Positions 29,368 to 40,276 of a stretch of 64,000 nt of DNA are shown in pieces. Below the pieces are notes generated by a model. The model worked only from the letters and a program-made list of their open reading frames with translations, was not told the origin of the DNA and searched no databases. This DNA comes from Blastopirellula sp. J2-11 (GTDB taxonomy: Bacteria > Planctomycetota > Planctomycetia > Pirellulales > Pirellulaceae): contig NZ_CP097384.1 in assembly GCF_024584705.1 (NCBI RefSeq), forward strand, positions 2,914,001 through 2,978,000, given 5' to 3'. How positions within the stretch are numbered: position 1 is the first letter of the stretch; each line of letters begins with the position of its first letter. The translations under genes were made by a program, and so were the position numbers.

Positions 29368-30228
29368 ATGCGACCGACTGACTACGCGAAGCTGACGGTT
29401 TTGGCCGCCATTTGGGGCGGATCGTTCTTGCTGATGCGCATCATGGCGCCGGCGTTAGGACCGTTTGGACTGGCTTCAAGTCGTTTGCTGATCGCCGGCA
29501 TTGTGTTGGTCACTTTTTTTACGGCTCGCGGACTCCAAATCGAGTGGCGCCGTAATTGGCGGCAATATACGGTGATTGCGCTGCTCAATGCGGCGATCCC
29601 GTTTACGATGTTCGGCATTGCGGCGCTCTACATTCCAGCCGGCTATTCGGCGGTGATCAACGCGACAACGCCGATCTTTGGCGTCGCTTGGAGCGCCTTT
29701 GTCTTTGGGGAACGTCCGACCTGGATGATGATCGTCGGCGCGATCCTCGGCTTGTTAGGCGTCGGCGTCATCGCTGGATTGGGCCCGGTCGCGCCGTCAT
29801 GGGAATTGTTGGCAGGAAGCTGCGCCTGTTTGACCGCCGCCGTTTGCTATTCGGCGGCCGGCGTCTACATCAAGACCCACACCGGGCGCCTGAAACCGAT
29901 GGCCGTCGCCAGCGCCGCGCAGTTGATCGCCGGTACGCTGCTGATCCCGGGGTTGTTCCTCTATCGACCGACGCCAGAGTTAATCACGCCGCTGGTGATT
30001 GCCTGCACGATCACCCTGGCGCTGCTATGCAGCGCTGTCGGTTTTGTCTTGTATTACCAACTGCTGGCCGATTGCGGCCCAACCAAAGCGCTCTCGGTGA
30101 CCTACGTGGTGCCGGTCTTTGGCGTCTTGTGGGGCGCGCTCTTTTTGGGGGAGACGATCACGCCGCTGATGATCGGCGGAATGGCGCTGGTGATCGGCGG
30201 CACTTTCTTGCTGGTGCGGAGGCACTAA
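29368..30228 (+). CDS. DMT superfamily (EamA) transporter
   Basis: A 286-aa inner-membrane protein of ten hydrophobic segments arranged as two EamA repeats (about 6-140 and 150-285). The AIWGGSFLLMR near the start and the FGVLWGALFLGETITPLMIGG near the end are typical drug/metabolite transporter features. It probably exports a small metabolite or amino acid; the substrate cannot be told. It stands alone, convergent with the MFS gene. Confidence 0.9.
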   Translation: MRPTDYAKLTVLAAIWGGSFLLMRIMAPALGPFGLASSRLLIAGIVLVTFFTARGLQIEWRRNWRQYTVIALLNAAIPFTMFGIAALYIPAGYSAVINATTPIFGVAWSAFVFGERPTWMMIVGAILGLLGVGVIAGLGPVAPSWELLAGSCACLTAAVCYSAAGVYIKTHTGRLKPMAVASAAQLIAGTLLIPGLFLYRPTPELITPLVIACTITLALLCSAVGFVLYYQLLADCGPTKALSVTYVVPVFGVLWGALFLGETITPLMIGGMALVIGGTFLLVRRH

Positions 30229-30253
30229 TCGTCTTGCCCGGAGACGCGAGCGG

Positions 30254-31693
30254 TCATTCTTCGGCGGTCGCTACGCTGACTGCGTTGATCGGAAGCGTTT
30301 CCTCGGCTTGTTGATCTGCCTTGGTGAAAATTCCGTGGCGCGTGTCCACGAACGCCCAGAAGATGGCTCCGATAAAATAAATCGCCGCGAACAGGATCAG
30401 CACCAAATTCCAATTGGCGGTTCGCTCGAAGAGGATGCCGACCAAAATAGGACAAACGGCGACCGCGAGGTTTCCGGTCATATTGACGGCGCCTAGCACC
30501 TGGGCCGCGCGTGAACCGCTGATATCTATAACCGCGGCGAACATCGCGGGACTGGCCAGTTGCGCGAACAAGACGCCGAACGCTAACAGGCCGATCGCAA
30601 AATTGAGATCTTCAACGAACCAACTGCAGAGAATCAGCACCGAGCAAATACCCAGCGCCGTCGCACCGACACCGCTACGACTAAGCCATAGGCTCCCGGT
30701 CTTTCGCCAGATCCCATCGGTCAAGATTCCTCCTAAGAGGCTGCCAATCAGCGCTCCCGCCAAGACGACCCCCTGCATATAGCCGGAATGTTCGATCGAA
30801 ACGCCGCGCGTCTCTTGCAGAAACGTTGGGAACCAACTGACGAAAAACATATAGCCGGCTGCTCGACAGATCTGTTGTCCATGGATCAGCCATAGCCCGG
30901 GATGAAGCAGAACGGCTCTCCAGTCGGTGGGACCGCCATCATCGTCGGCAGCGGCCATTTGCTCGCGCGGTCGACCTGCTTGGATCAACGCTTGTTCCGC
31001 CGCGTTGGCCTCGGGAGCAAGTCCTGGTCGATCACGAAACCGCAGATAAAACGCCAGCGCCCACACGACGCCGGGAAGCGAAATCAGAGCAAAACTCCAG
31101 CGCCAACTCATCACGCTTAACAACAGACCGGTCAGGATGCCGGCCGCGATTGCTCCGACTTGCATTCCCGCGGACAGCACGCCGCACGCCAAAGATCGGG
31201 AGGACATCGGCATCCAATAATTAACGGTGTTGGTGGATGCCGGAAAGATGCCTGCTTGGGCGACGCCCATCAACAGTTGGGCCGAAATCAACAGCCAGAG
31301 TCCGGGAGAGAGCGCCGTCGCCAACGTCGTGGCCGACCACGCGATCGCAAAAATCGTCAGCGCTAGGCGAGTGCCGAAACGGTGAGAGAATGCTCCGGTC
31401 GGGACTTGAAAAAATGCGTAGCTCCAGAAGAACGCTCCCATGACGTGCCCGGATTGAACCAAGGAGAGCCCCAGGTCGTCACGGATCTGACTTTCGGCAA
31501 TGCCGAGCGAATTGCGACAGAGATAAGCCAGCGCCGCCGCCGCCGTGAGCCAGGCGACCACGCGGTAGCGAATCGCCGTTGGACGATCTCCTTCCGGCGC
31601 GCAGGAAGCCGCGATCTCGCGAGTTGTTTCGGCGGATAGGGAGGGCTGGACCAGTGCTGCTTGTTCTGGCGTTTCAGCATCTCGCTCGACCAT
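30254..31693 (-). CDS. MFS transporter, anion:cation symporter-like
   Basis: A 479-aa major facilitator protein with twelve predicted helices. The YLCRNSLGIAESQIRDDLGLS and FSHRFGTRLALTIFAIAW segments resemble the family that takes up organic anions such as sugar acids. The first 40 residues are hydrophilic and cytoplasmic. ATG 31693 has AAGGA 8 nt upstream and is preferred over a codon at 31741. No catabolic genes adjoin it, so the substrate is open. Confidence 0.88.
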   Translation of the reverse strand: MVERDAETPEQAALVQPSLSAETTREIAASCAPEGDRPTAIRYRVVAWLTAAAALAYLCRNSLGIAESQIRDDLGLSLVQSGHVMGAFFWSYAFFQVPTGAFSHRFGTRLALTIFAIAWSATTLATALSPGLWLLISAQLLMGVAQAGIFPASTNTVNYWMPMSSRSLACGVLSAGMQVGAIAAGILTGLLLSVMSWRWSFALISLPGVVWALAFYLRFRDRPGLAPEANAAEQALIQAGRPREQMAAADDDGGPTDWRAVLLHPGLWLIHGQQICRAAGYMFFVSWFPTFLQETRGVSIEHSGYMQGVVLAGALIGSLLGGILTDGIWRKTGSLWLSRSGVGATALGICSVLILCSWFVEDLNFAIGLLAFGVLFAQLASPAMFAAVIDISGSRAAQVLGAVNMTGNLAVAVCPILVGILFERTANWNLVLILFAAIYFIGAIFWAFVDTRHGIFTKADQQAEETLPINAVSVATAEE

Positions 31694-31852
31694 GAATGGA
31701 ATCCTTGCAACTTCCGTTTCATCAGAAAATGTTTCCCGCAAAGTGGGAAGCGTTTTCTCGTTCTTGCGTGCAGGGGCTCGTCAACAGTCTACCAAGGCAT
31801 CACGTGCAATCCAGCAGAATTTGACTGATTCTGCGGCGCATCCACCGCGCAC

Positions 31853-31890
31853 AAAAAAAGGCTGGCCCGATGGACCAGCCTCTTTTTTTT
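31853..31890 (-). terminator. terminator of nrdB, possibly bidirectional
   Basis: AGGCTGG and CCAGCCT pair around an 8-nt loop, with seven A on the left and eight T on the right, so it can work in either direction. It lies 17 nt past the nrdB stop codon. Confidence 0.9.
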
Positions 31891-31906
31891 ATGCTTCTCA
31901 ACCAGG

Positions 31907-32968
<1,062 letters not shown>

Positions 32969-33017
32969 CGTATCGCTCCCTTGCGATTGTGTGCGAATAA
33001 AAAAGCAAATCTCGACA

Positions 33018-33130
33018 CTAGCCCGAGGCGCAAGCCAAGGGAATGCGTTTGCAAAGCGAAATAGGATCTAGGATCAGCAATCCCGCTGGAAGTGGCCAAG
33101 CGGATTCCCTCGGCTTGCGCCTCGGGCTAG
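33018..33130. repeat. 27-bp inverted repeat between nrdA and nrdB
   Basis: Arms at 33018-33044 and 33104-33130 are complementary over 27 bp with one mismatch (core CTAGCCCGAGGCGCAAGCC) and enclose about 60 bp. It looks like a small non-autonomous mobile repeat; its transcript would form a long hairpin between the two nrd genes. Confidence 0.85.
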
Positions 33131-33200
33131 TTTTCTTCTCGTGGTGCAGCCGGGCACATCGCGTGGCCGGCTGAGAAAATTTCGGAAGCGCGACGATCGC

Positions 33201-36050
33201 CTACTGGCAAGATTCGCAGTCGCCGTCCAGATTGCAGGCCTTCGGTTGTTCCGGCGGCAGTTCGTCCAATATTTCGGCGGCATCACCGCGATCGACGCGG
33301 ATATCGGCCGAAGCGCTGGCGTTCTTCATCCAGCGAGGTTGGATGCCGAAACGATTGACGTCGATCGTCGACTTCTCGACCTGCGTCGCGCTGAGCGTGC
33401 GGAGGTAGTAAGTCGTTTTCAGGCCGACGTTCCAGGCCAACATGTACATGTCGTGCAGCTTGCGACCGCTTGGTTGGGCCATGTACAAGTTGAGCGACTG
33501 ACCCATGTCGATCCATTTCTGGCGCCGGGCGCCGCACTCGATCAACCACTTGCTGTCGACTTCAAATGCGGTCAGATAGCGAAGCTTCAATTCGTCCGGA
33601 ACTCGGTCGATTTCGGTCAGTTCGCCGTCGTAGTACTTGATCGCTTCGACCATGTCGCTATCCCACAAGCCTTCCGCCTTCAGGTCTTGGACCATCCGCA
33701 GGTTGAGCTGCGGGAACTCGCCCGACAAGTTGCTCTTGACGAACAGGTTCTTGTAGGTCGGTTCGATCGATTGCGAGACGCCGACGATGGTTGAGATCGT
33801 CGCGGTCGGTGCGATCGCCATGACGTTGCTGTTACGCATGCCATGCTCACGAACCGAGTCGCGAACAACTTGCCAATCCAAGGTCGAGCTGCGATCGACT
33901 TCGATCGGCAGGCCGCGCTCTTGTTCCAGGATGTCGAGCGAGTCGATCGGCAGAATGCCGCGATCCCATTTCGATCCCTTGTACGTTTCGTACGTTCCAC
34001 GTTCGGCCGCTAATTGCGACGAAGCGAGGATCGCGAAGTACGAAATCGCTTCCATGCTGCGATCGGCGAATTCGACCGCTTCCTGGCTGGCGTAGCTGAC
34101 GCCGAGCGACGACAAAGCGTCTTGGAAACCCATCAGACCCATGCCGACCGGGCGATGACGCGCGTTCGAGGTCTTGGCTTCGCCGGTGGGGTAATAGTTG
34201 ATGTCGATCACATTGTCGAGCATGCGGGCCGCGGTGGTGACCGTTTCACGCAGCTTCTCGAGATCGAGCTCGCCATTGCGGATGTGAGCGACAAGGTTGA
34301 TGCTGCCCAGATTGCAAACGGCGATTTCGTCTTTGGACGTGTTCAGCAAAATCTCGGTGCAGAGGTTGCTGCTATGAACGACGCCGACGTGATCCTGCGG
34401 CGAACGGACGTTCGACGGATCTTTCCAGGTGATCCACGGATGGCCGGTCTCGAACAAGCGAGTCAGCATCTTTCGCCACAGTTCGTTGGCCGGCAAGCGG
34501 CGGAACAGACGCATTTTGCCTTCGTCGGCCAGCTTCTCGTACTCTTCGTAACGAGCTTGGAAGGCCGAACCGCACAGGTCGTGCAAGTCGGGCGTTTCGT
34601 CCGGGCTGAACAGCGTCCAGTCGGCGTTTTCGCGAACGCGCTTCATGAACAAGTCGGGGATCCAGTTGGCCGTATGCATGTCATGCGTACGACGGCGATC
34701 GTCGCCGGTGTTCTTGCGGAGGTCGAGAAACTCTTCGACGTCCAAGTGCCAAGATTCCAGGTACGAGCAGACGGCGCCTTTGCGTTTGCCCCCTTGGTTG
34801 ACCGCGATCGCGGTGTCGTTGACGACCTTCAGGAACGGGATCACGCCCTGGCTTTGGCCGTTCGTTCCCTTGATGTGGGCGTTGGTGGCCCGGATGTTGG
34901 TCCAGTCGTTGCCAAGTCCGCCGGCCCATTTTGACAGCATCGCGTTGTCGGAAACGACCTTGAAGATGTGCTCCAGGTCGTCATCGACCGTGCTCAGATA
35001 GCACGAGCTGAGCTGCGGGTGCAGCGTGCCGGAGTTGAACAACGTCGGCGTGGCCGAGGTAAAGCGGAACGTCGAGAGAATGTTGTAGAACTCGATCGCG
35101 CGGTCTTCTTTGTTCTCTTCGTTCCAGGCCAGACCCATTGCGACACGCATCCAGAAGTACTGGGGAGTCTCGATCCGGCGACCGTCGATGTGCAGCAAGT
35201 AACGATCATAGATCGTCTGCAGCCCCAGGTACGGGAACGCCGCGTCACGTTCAGGACGAAGAGCCGCCGAGATTCGCTCGAGATCGAAATCACGCAGTCG
35301 TTCGGCCAGACGGCCCGCTTCGATACCGGTCGAAATATACGTGCTGAACTCGCGACGCGTGACTTCGGCGATATCTTCTTTCGGATGCAGACGCCCGATC
35401 GCTTCGTTGTAGATCACCATCAGCATCAAGCGAGCGGCGACCTTGTCGTAGTCGGGGTCACGTTCGATCCGCGAACGCGAAGCGAGAATCATCGCGCGAT
35501 AGATCTCTTGCGGCGTGATGCCGTCATAGAGCGAACGATAGGTCTCTTCGACCAGTTCTTCGGCCGAGCAGTTTTGCTCCAGACCACGAACGGCCGAATA
35601 GACCCGACGACGCAGACGAGTCGCGTCGAACGGCTCTTTCGTCCCATCTTCCTGCTTCACGTTGATCCGCGGAGCGACCAGATTTCCGTCGCTGTCCGCG
35701 GCGCGCAACGCACGCAGTTTGGCGTGCTCTTCTCTGTAGAGGATATAGCGGCGAGCGACCGAGAAGTGGCCGTGACGCATCAGTTGGATTTCGACCGCGT
35801 CCTGGATCGACTCGACATCGACTCCGTCGCGGCTGAACGGGCGACTTTCGATCTGATCGATGACCGCTTCCGAGATGCTTTTGACCTGATTTTCGAGCGA
35901 ACTTTCCAGTTCTTGACCGTCCGGCACGCCGATTTCAGCGCGGAAAGCTTTGCCGATCGCATAGGCGATGCGAACGACATCAAACGAAATGATGCGGCCG
36001 TCCCGTTTACGAACTTCCAGGGCTACGGCGGGGGAGGTGACAGTCGTCAT
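33201..36050 (-). CDS. nrdA: ribonucleoside-diphosphate reductase R1 (alpha) subunit
   Basis: A 949-aa catalytic subunit that reduces ribonucleoside diphosphates. The N-terminal 200 residues hold two ATP-cone allosteric domains ([20 protein letters not shown] and [20 protein letters not shown]). The catalytic barrel shows [15 protein letters not shown] (first active-site Cys), the [11 protein letters not shown] loop (Cys and Glu) and a [15 protein letters not shown] radical-transfer Tyr pair. The C-terminus ends with the redox Cys pair in CESCQ. ATG 36050 has AAGGAG 8 nt upstream; ATG 36122 and TTG 36137 are in-frame alternatives. NrdR-like boxes lie at 36374-36421. Confidence 0.94.
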   Translation of the reverse strand: MTTVTSPAVALEVRKRDGRIISFDVVRIAYAIGKAFRAEIGVPDGQELESSLENQVKSISEAVIDQIESRPFSRDGVDVESIQDAVEIQLMRHGHFSVARRYILYREEHAKLRALRAADSDGNLVAPRINVKQEDGTKEPFDATRLRRRVYSAVRGLEQNCSAEELVEETYRSLYDGITPQEIYRAMILASRSRIERDPDYDKVAARLMLMVIYNEAIGRLHPKEDIAEVTRREFSTYISTGIEAGRLAERLRDFDLERISAALRPERDAAFPYLGLQTIYDRYLLHIDGRRIETPQYFWMRVAMGLAWNEENKEDRAIEFYNILSTFRFTSATPTLFNSGTLHPQLSSCYLSTVDDDLEHIFKVVSDNAMLSKWAGGLGNDWTNIRATNAHIKGTNGQSQGVIPFLKVVNDTAIAVNQGGKRKGAVCSYLESWHLDVEEFLDLRKNTGDDRRRTHDMHTANWIPDLFMKRVRENADWTLFSPDETPDLHDLCGSAFQARYEEYEKLADEGKMRLFRRLPANELWRKMLTRLFETGHPWITWKDPSNVRSPQDHVGVVHSSNLCTEILLNTSKDEIAVCNLGSINLVAHIRNGELDLEKLRETVTTAARMLDNVIDINYYPTGEAKTSNARHRPVGMGLMGFQDALSSLGVSYASQEAVEFADRSMEAISYFAILASSQLAAERGTYETYKGSKWDRGILPIDSLDILEQERGLPIEVDRSSTLDWQVVRDSVREHGMRNSNVMAIAPTATISTIVGVSQSIEPTYKNLFVKSNLSGEFPQLNLRMVQDLKAEGLWDSDMVEAIKYYDGELTEIDRVPDELKLRYLTAFEVDSKWLIECGARRQKWIDMGQSLNLYMAQPSGRKLHDMYMLAWNVGLKTTYYLRTLSATQVEKSTIDVNRFGIQPRWMKNASASADIRVDRGDAAEILDELPPEQPKACNLDGDCESCQ

Positions 36051-36638
36051 GACATCTGCTCCTTCGAAGGGTTCTTCCTGAACCGGCTGACGGCCGGATA
36101 AGGCGCGAGATTGAGATTCCATGGTTTGTGCTTCCAATGCGAATGTCGGGAAACTCAGGCTCGAACATCAAAGTTCGCTCCATGAGCGGCGGTCAGGATT
36201 AGGCGACGTCATCAAAATAGAAGCGCGCGTATCAACGCACCGTCTTCCTTGACGCGAGGTCCTCTAGAGAGGACTGCCAGACTCCTTATCCGCTTCCCCC
36301 CACGCGAGTGGAGTTCTACGGCCCCAAACGCTAGCAAGGCTGGCGTGTTGGGTGCGAGGGCAGCATTCATTGCCCACAGTATATTGTGCCAGGGCTTCCG
36401 CCGAAGCACAAGATGCTGTGGCTGATAAAATTGAATATCGCCAGATCTTGGGTTCCGACAACATCAATTCCACAGCCGGAGGCCCAATATATCGTGGTAG
36501 CACTTTGCGTCAACCACAATCTCTTCACCTTTTCCTAACATACGACGCGCCAGGACTTAGCGTCATGCGAGATCGCCGTAAGTTCAAGGAATTGCATTGC
36601 CGTCGCTGCTAGCGTTTTGCCGATTTCCAAACGCAAAC
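36051..36638 (-). other. regulatory region upstream of nrdA
   Basis: Besides possible alternative nrdA starts (36122, 36137) no gene is seen. It holds the NrdR-like boxes at 36374-36421, a leader hairpin GTCCTCT/AGAGGAC near 36264-36279, and a further NrdR-like half-match at 36484-36497. Confidence 0.55.
36374..36421 (-). promoter_or_regulatory. tandem NrdR-like boxes upstream of nrdA
   Basis: CCACAGTATATTGTGC (36374-36389) fits the known NrdR-box consensus (ACACWATATATWGTGT) at 13 of 16 positions. GCACAAGATGCTGTGG (36406-36421) fits at 11 of 16. They are 32 bp apart, three helical turns, the spacing usual for NrdR box pairs. On the minus strand the first box contains TATACT, a possible -10 element, so bound NrdR would block the promoter. 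Confidence 0.7.
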
Positions 36639-37754
36639 TTAACGTGCTGCAGACGCCTCGGCGAAGGTTGGAAAGTCGGTGTAGCCCTGCGCGTCGGGAC
36701 CTGCGCCATACCACAGCTTCGTGTCGGCGATGGGGGCGAGCGGCCATTGGTGCGCGAAACGCTCCGCCAAGTCGGGATTACTGATGAATGGTCGCCCAAA
36801 TGCGATCAGGTCGGCGGCCCCGCTCTCGATCGCCGCTTCGGCCATTTCTTGGTCGTAGCCGCAATTGCCCATCAGCAGACCCGAAAAGACCTGCCGAAAT
36901 TCCGCCAAGGTCATCGGTTTTCCATTTTCATGAAATCCAAACGCCAGTCCGTCGACGACATGCAGATAGGCCAGACCGAGCGGCGAGAGCTGCTCGGCGG
37001 CGTAAGTGAACTGCTCGCGGAAGTCGGCGGAGCCCATGTCGTTGTAGACGCCGTTGGGAGACAAGCGAACGCCGACCTGCGATGCGTCGAAGACTTCGGT
37101 CACCGCAGCGACCACTTCTCCTAAGAAGCGATAGCGGTTTTCGATCGAGCCGCCGTACAAATCGGTGCGGTGATTGGTTTTCGATTGCAAAAACTGGTCG
37201 ATCAAATAGCCGTTGGCGGCGTGAATCTCAACTCCATCAAAGCCAGCCGCTTGGGCGTGCGCTGCCGCGGCGCGATAGTCAGCCACAACGCCGGGGATTT
37301 CTTCGCTCGTCAGCGCACGCGGCGTCTCGTACGGCTGTTTCCCGTCGTAGGTATGCGCTTCCCCTGCTGATGGCGAAATTTTGATCGCCGACGCGGAAAC
37401 CGGCGGTTGCCCGTCATGAAAGCTGCTGTGCGAAGAACGCCCCATGTGCCACAGTTGCAGGAACATCTTGCCTCCAGCCGCATGCACCGAGCGAACCACA
37501 TTGGCCCAACCGGCGACTTGCTCGTCGTTATAGATGCCCGGCGTATTGATCCAACCGATCGCTTGCTCGGAGATCACCGTCGCTTCCGAGATGATCAAGC
37601 CGGCCGAGGCGCGTTGCGCGTAATATTCGGCCATCATTTCGGTCGGCACGCGATCTTTGCCCGCTCTGGCGCGCGTCAGCGGCGCCATGACGACGCGGTT
37701 CTTCAGCTCCAAATTTCCCAGCATCAACGGCTGCATCAGCGGCGATTGCGACAT
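36639..37754 (-). CDS. old yellow enzyme family alkene reductase
   Basis: A 371-aa FMN-dependent, NAD(P)H-using reductase of activated C=C bonds; the fold is a TIM barrel. Substrate-binding His178 and Asn181 lie in EIHAANGYLIDQFL, followed by NHRTDLYGGSIENRYRF, and the phosphate-binding LIAFGRPFISNPDLAERF near the C-terminus. It is closest in style to NemA-type enzymes that act on enones, nitroesters and quinones. AGGA lies about 7 nt before the ATG. It may detoxify electrophiles. It is the only such gene here. Confidence 0.92.
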   Translation of the reverse strand: MSQSPLMQPLMLGNLELKNRVVMAPLTRARAGKDRVPTEMMAEYYAQRASAGLIISEATVISEQAIGWINTPGIYNDEQVAGWANVVRSVHAAGGKMFLQLWHMGRSSHSSFHDGQPPVSASAIKISPSAGEAHTYDGKQPYETPRALTSEEIPGVVADYRAAAAHAQAAGFDGVEIHAANGYLIDQFLQSKTNHRTDLYGGSIENRYRFLGEVVAAVTEVFDASQVGVRLSPNGVYNDMGSADFREQFTYAAEQLSPLGLAYLHVVDGLAFGFHENGKPMTLAEFRQVFSGLLMGNCGYDQEMAEAAIESGAADLIAFGRPFISNPDLAERFAHQWPLAPIADTKLWYGAGPDAQGYTDFPTFAEASAAR

Positions 37755-37841
37755 AACTTCATCCTGCAGGAAACCAAGGAAACGGTCAGCGTTTCCCTTT
37801 CTGATGAAGTGAGTCGCCGCAGCGTTACTGCGGGAATCTGA

Positions 37842-39371
37842 CTATTTTTGCGCCGCTTTTAGCTTGGCGTCGCTCAGATCCAACCGATAAAGCAACTGGT
37901 TGTAGTCATAGCGGGGAGTCGGCGATTGGGCGGCGGAGAACATCGCCGTGTAGGTCCCCTCGAAGTAGACCACGCGGCCTCCATTGGTCGAGAAGAAGGG
38001 ATGCTGCCGCGGGTTATAGAACGAATATTGGGGATGAGTCGCGATTTTGACGGCGCTGCTCCAAGGACCAAGGGGCGAATCGGCTTCGGCGTACCAGACT
38101 TCGCCCAAGTACGAGGGAGCGTCTTTGTCGCCAGCTTGGTTGCCGATCAGGATCCACTTTTGGCGGTGCTCATTCCAGGCGATCGAACCGCCGTGCATGA
38201 TGACGCCCTTGCCGCTGACCGCATCCTGCAATCGATAGCGGGCCGCGGTGTGCGGATCAATGGAACCCTGCTCGACGAGCTTCTGTTCCTCTTTCTGACT
38301 TGTCGGCGGTACGTCGCGCCGCCAGACGTATTTCTTTTCCTGCCGATCAAAGACAAAGGACTCGTAGGCATGTTGATCCAAGATGCTCGCCTCATCGGCG
38401 GCGACGCGCGTGTAGGCGAAAGGGGCGGCAAAGTAGATGTAGTTTCGCTGGTCCGCTTTGTCCTTCGCCATGAAAGCATTACCACGCGGGCCGCGCCATA
38501 ATTCGTTCCGATCAAAATTGGCGACTTTCTGAAAGACGCCGGCCTCGTCGTCGAACTTCATTACCCCATGCTCGACCACTTCCGAGAGCGACTTGTGACG
38601 CGTGAAATGGGCGTAAAGCGTCTCGCTGCCGTCGTCGCCCGCCAAGTTAAACAGGCCAAACAGCCAAACGGGGCCATCTCCTGCCAGCGGCGCCATGCTG
38701 CGAATGCGCCCATCGTCACGCGTGAAGTATTCAAACGGCACGCCGCGCTCAGGCGAAGGCTGGCCAGCGACCGGCAACGGCGATGTGGCGCAGGTCGTTT
38801 GAAAATTGCCGAGCGGGTAACTCGCAATGTTCGTGTCTCCCCACAGCCAGAATAGCTTTCCCTGGTAGGGAACAACTTGCACCGAGTCTTGGCCGGTGAC
38901 GTCGGCATTCAAGTTTTTCATTCTGGCCGGCAACGGCAACCCCAGCAAAGCGCTGTCGCGATAGATCCCCTCCCCGGTCAGCCGACAAAGTCGCTCGGCG
39001 ACGTTATAACGGGGCAATTCAATAGTCGCGCTGGCGCCGGCCTCGGGATGCAAGCGAACGCCGCGAAAACCGAAACCATCCGGCTTGAGCCAATATCCGG
39101 GGCTGGCCACCTGAAAATAGACCTCTTGTCCCATCAGCCCTGGTTCCGCGAAAGCGACCCAGCCGTCCGAGTCGGTCCAGTAGGTGACTTCGTTGGTCGT
39201 TTTCAGTTGAACCAGCGGAACGCCGTTGCCGGTCGCCGGATCGACGACGCGAATGCCGAAGAAGGGGTCATGAACTTTCGGCCCTTTATCGCACTTGGCG
39301 GACGTCGGCAACAGCAAAATAGTCGCGATCAACGTAGTCAGCACGCCGGCGAGTGAGCGAAAGCATGGCAT
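37842..39371 (-). CDS. secreted protein with beta-propeller-like repeats, unknown function
   Basis: A 509-aa exported protein. The signal peptide is 1 to about 26 (LIATILLLPTSA). Residues 30-120 form a carboxypeptidase-regulatory-like beta domain (GIRVVDPATGNGVPLVQLKT, TDSDGWVAFAEP). The rest has repeated WLWGD, VWLFGLF and FVFDRQEKKYVWR blades, with IAWNEHRQKWILIGNQ near the end, like five-bladed propellers of glycoside hydrolase clans. No catalytic residue can be named, and a glycan-acting role is only a guess. ATG 39371 begins the signal peptide; the in-frame extension to 39437 is Arg-rich and rejected. Confidence 0.75.
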   Translation of the reverse strand: MPCFRSLAGVLTTLIATILLLPTSAKCDKGPKVHDPFFGIRVVDPATGNGVPLVQLKTTNEVTYWTDSDGWVAFAEPGLMGQEVYFQVASPGYWLKPDGFGFRGVRLHPEAGASATIELPRYNVAERLCRLTGEGIYRDSALLGLPLPARMKNLNADVTGQDSVQVVPYQGKLFWLWGDTNIASYPLGNFQTTCATSPLPVAGQPSPERGVPFEYFTRDDGRIRSMAPLAGDGPVWLFGLFNLAGDDGSETLYAHFTRHKSLSEVVEHGVMKFDDEAGVFQKVANFDRNELWRGPRGNAFMAKDKADQRNYIYFAAPFAYTRVAADEASILDQHAYESFVFDRQEKKYVWRRDVPPTSQKEEQKLVEQGSIDPHTAARYRLQDAVSGKGVIMHGGSIAWNEHRQKWILIGNQAGDKDAPSYLGEVWYAEADSPLGPWSSAVKIATHPQYSFYNPRQHPFFSTNGGRVVYFEGTYTAMFSAAQSPTPRYDYNQLLYRLDLSDAKLKAAQK

Positions 39372-39676
39372 GGAGAGAGGCCCGGGAGCGAGGAAAGTAA
39401 CGGCTCTAATATAGTTCAACGCACGCCGCCGTTCCAAAATGAACTTCTCTCTATTCTTGTGCCGCTGGCTCTTTACTTATCCGCCAAAGCCGTTTTACTC
39501 ATTCAGATTGCTCAAAGATTGTCCGTTGACAATGCGCACGGATTCGTGGTCGCTTGCGGGGTGACGAACAGAAGATCGGGCGTTCCCTCCGAGCATGCCT
39601 GACTTGCAGCCGCATTTCCCTTGCTTGCGCAGAAGGTTACGAAGAGTGAAGTTGGACAACAAAACGAGAGCGTCCT

Positions 39677-40161
39677 GTCCGGTCCGGTCCAACCTTTCCG
39701 GTCCCAACAGATAGTCGCCCTTCGCTCCCGCGAAAGTAGCGTCTTCCTTCCGCTTTCGCAGGAGCGAAAGGCGACTAGGAGTCCACCCGGGCCGCAGTCA
39801 CTTGGAAATGAACACAGTCGCTCGGCTTGCGGTTTTGAAGTTGGGTTATTTGGCCAGCCAGGGAAAGATCGCAACCTCAAAACTTGCCCACTCGGGCTGG
39901 CGTTGGATTGGTTGAATCCGTTGGACAAAAAACGTCGCGGTCCGGTCCAACCGGTCAGGCCGTGCTTGATGATATCCAATCCCCCCTATTTTAAACCACA
40001 GGCAGGATAGGCAATTTTGCAGAAAGTAGAGAGCGGTCCGGTCCTACCTTTTGGTCCTAGACAAAGTAGCCGTGGCGCCGTGGCCACGAAGAATGAATCT
40101 GAAAAAAAAGAGCGATCCAGTCCTGCCCGCCGAAAAAAACGGGCGGCGGTCCGGTCCTACC
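39677..40161. repeat. dispersed GGTCCGGTCC(A/T)ACC repeats
   Basis: Copies at 39677-39694, 39939-39952, 40035-40048, 40113-40126 (degenerate) and 40148-40161. All read in the same direction. The reverse complement of the core, GG(A/T)CAGGACCGGACC-like, recurs in the tandem array at 52102-52256. Confidence 0.8.
39713..39776. repeat. 24-bp imperfect inverted repeat element
   Basis: Arms 39713-39736 and 39753-39776 are complementary at 22 of 24 positions (core AGTCGCC, TTCGCTCC, GCGAAAG) with a 16-bp centre. It looks like a MITE-type or REP-type element. Confidence 0.8.
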
Positions 40162-40276
40162 GTCCATGATTTCAGCTTCGGGGAGCGGCGCTAAAGCCGC
40201 CGAGGCAAAGTCGTGCCGCTGCGCTGCCCTGAGGTCTTCTTAAAAAGCGCAACGAAGGGGAATGAGCTACGCAGGC

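Larger units (their letters stand above)
39372..40276. other. 900-bp non-coding region rich in repeats
   Basis: Contains the GGTCCGGTCC repeat family (five copies) and the 24-bp inverted repeat listed separately. Open frames on both strands here are repeat-driven and not believable genes. Confidence 0.65.

Noticed and set aside
36484-36497. third NrdR-like box
   Set aside because: CCAATATATCGTGG resembles the motif but is about 110 bp from the first box and out of the usual pair spacing; it is kept only as a remark.
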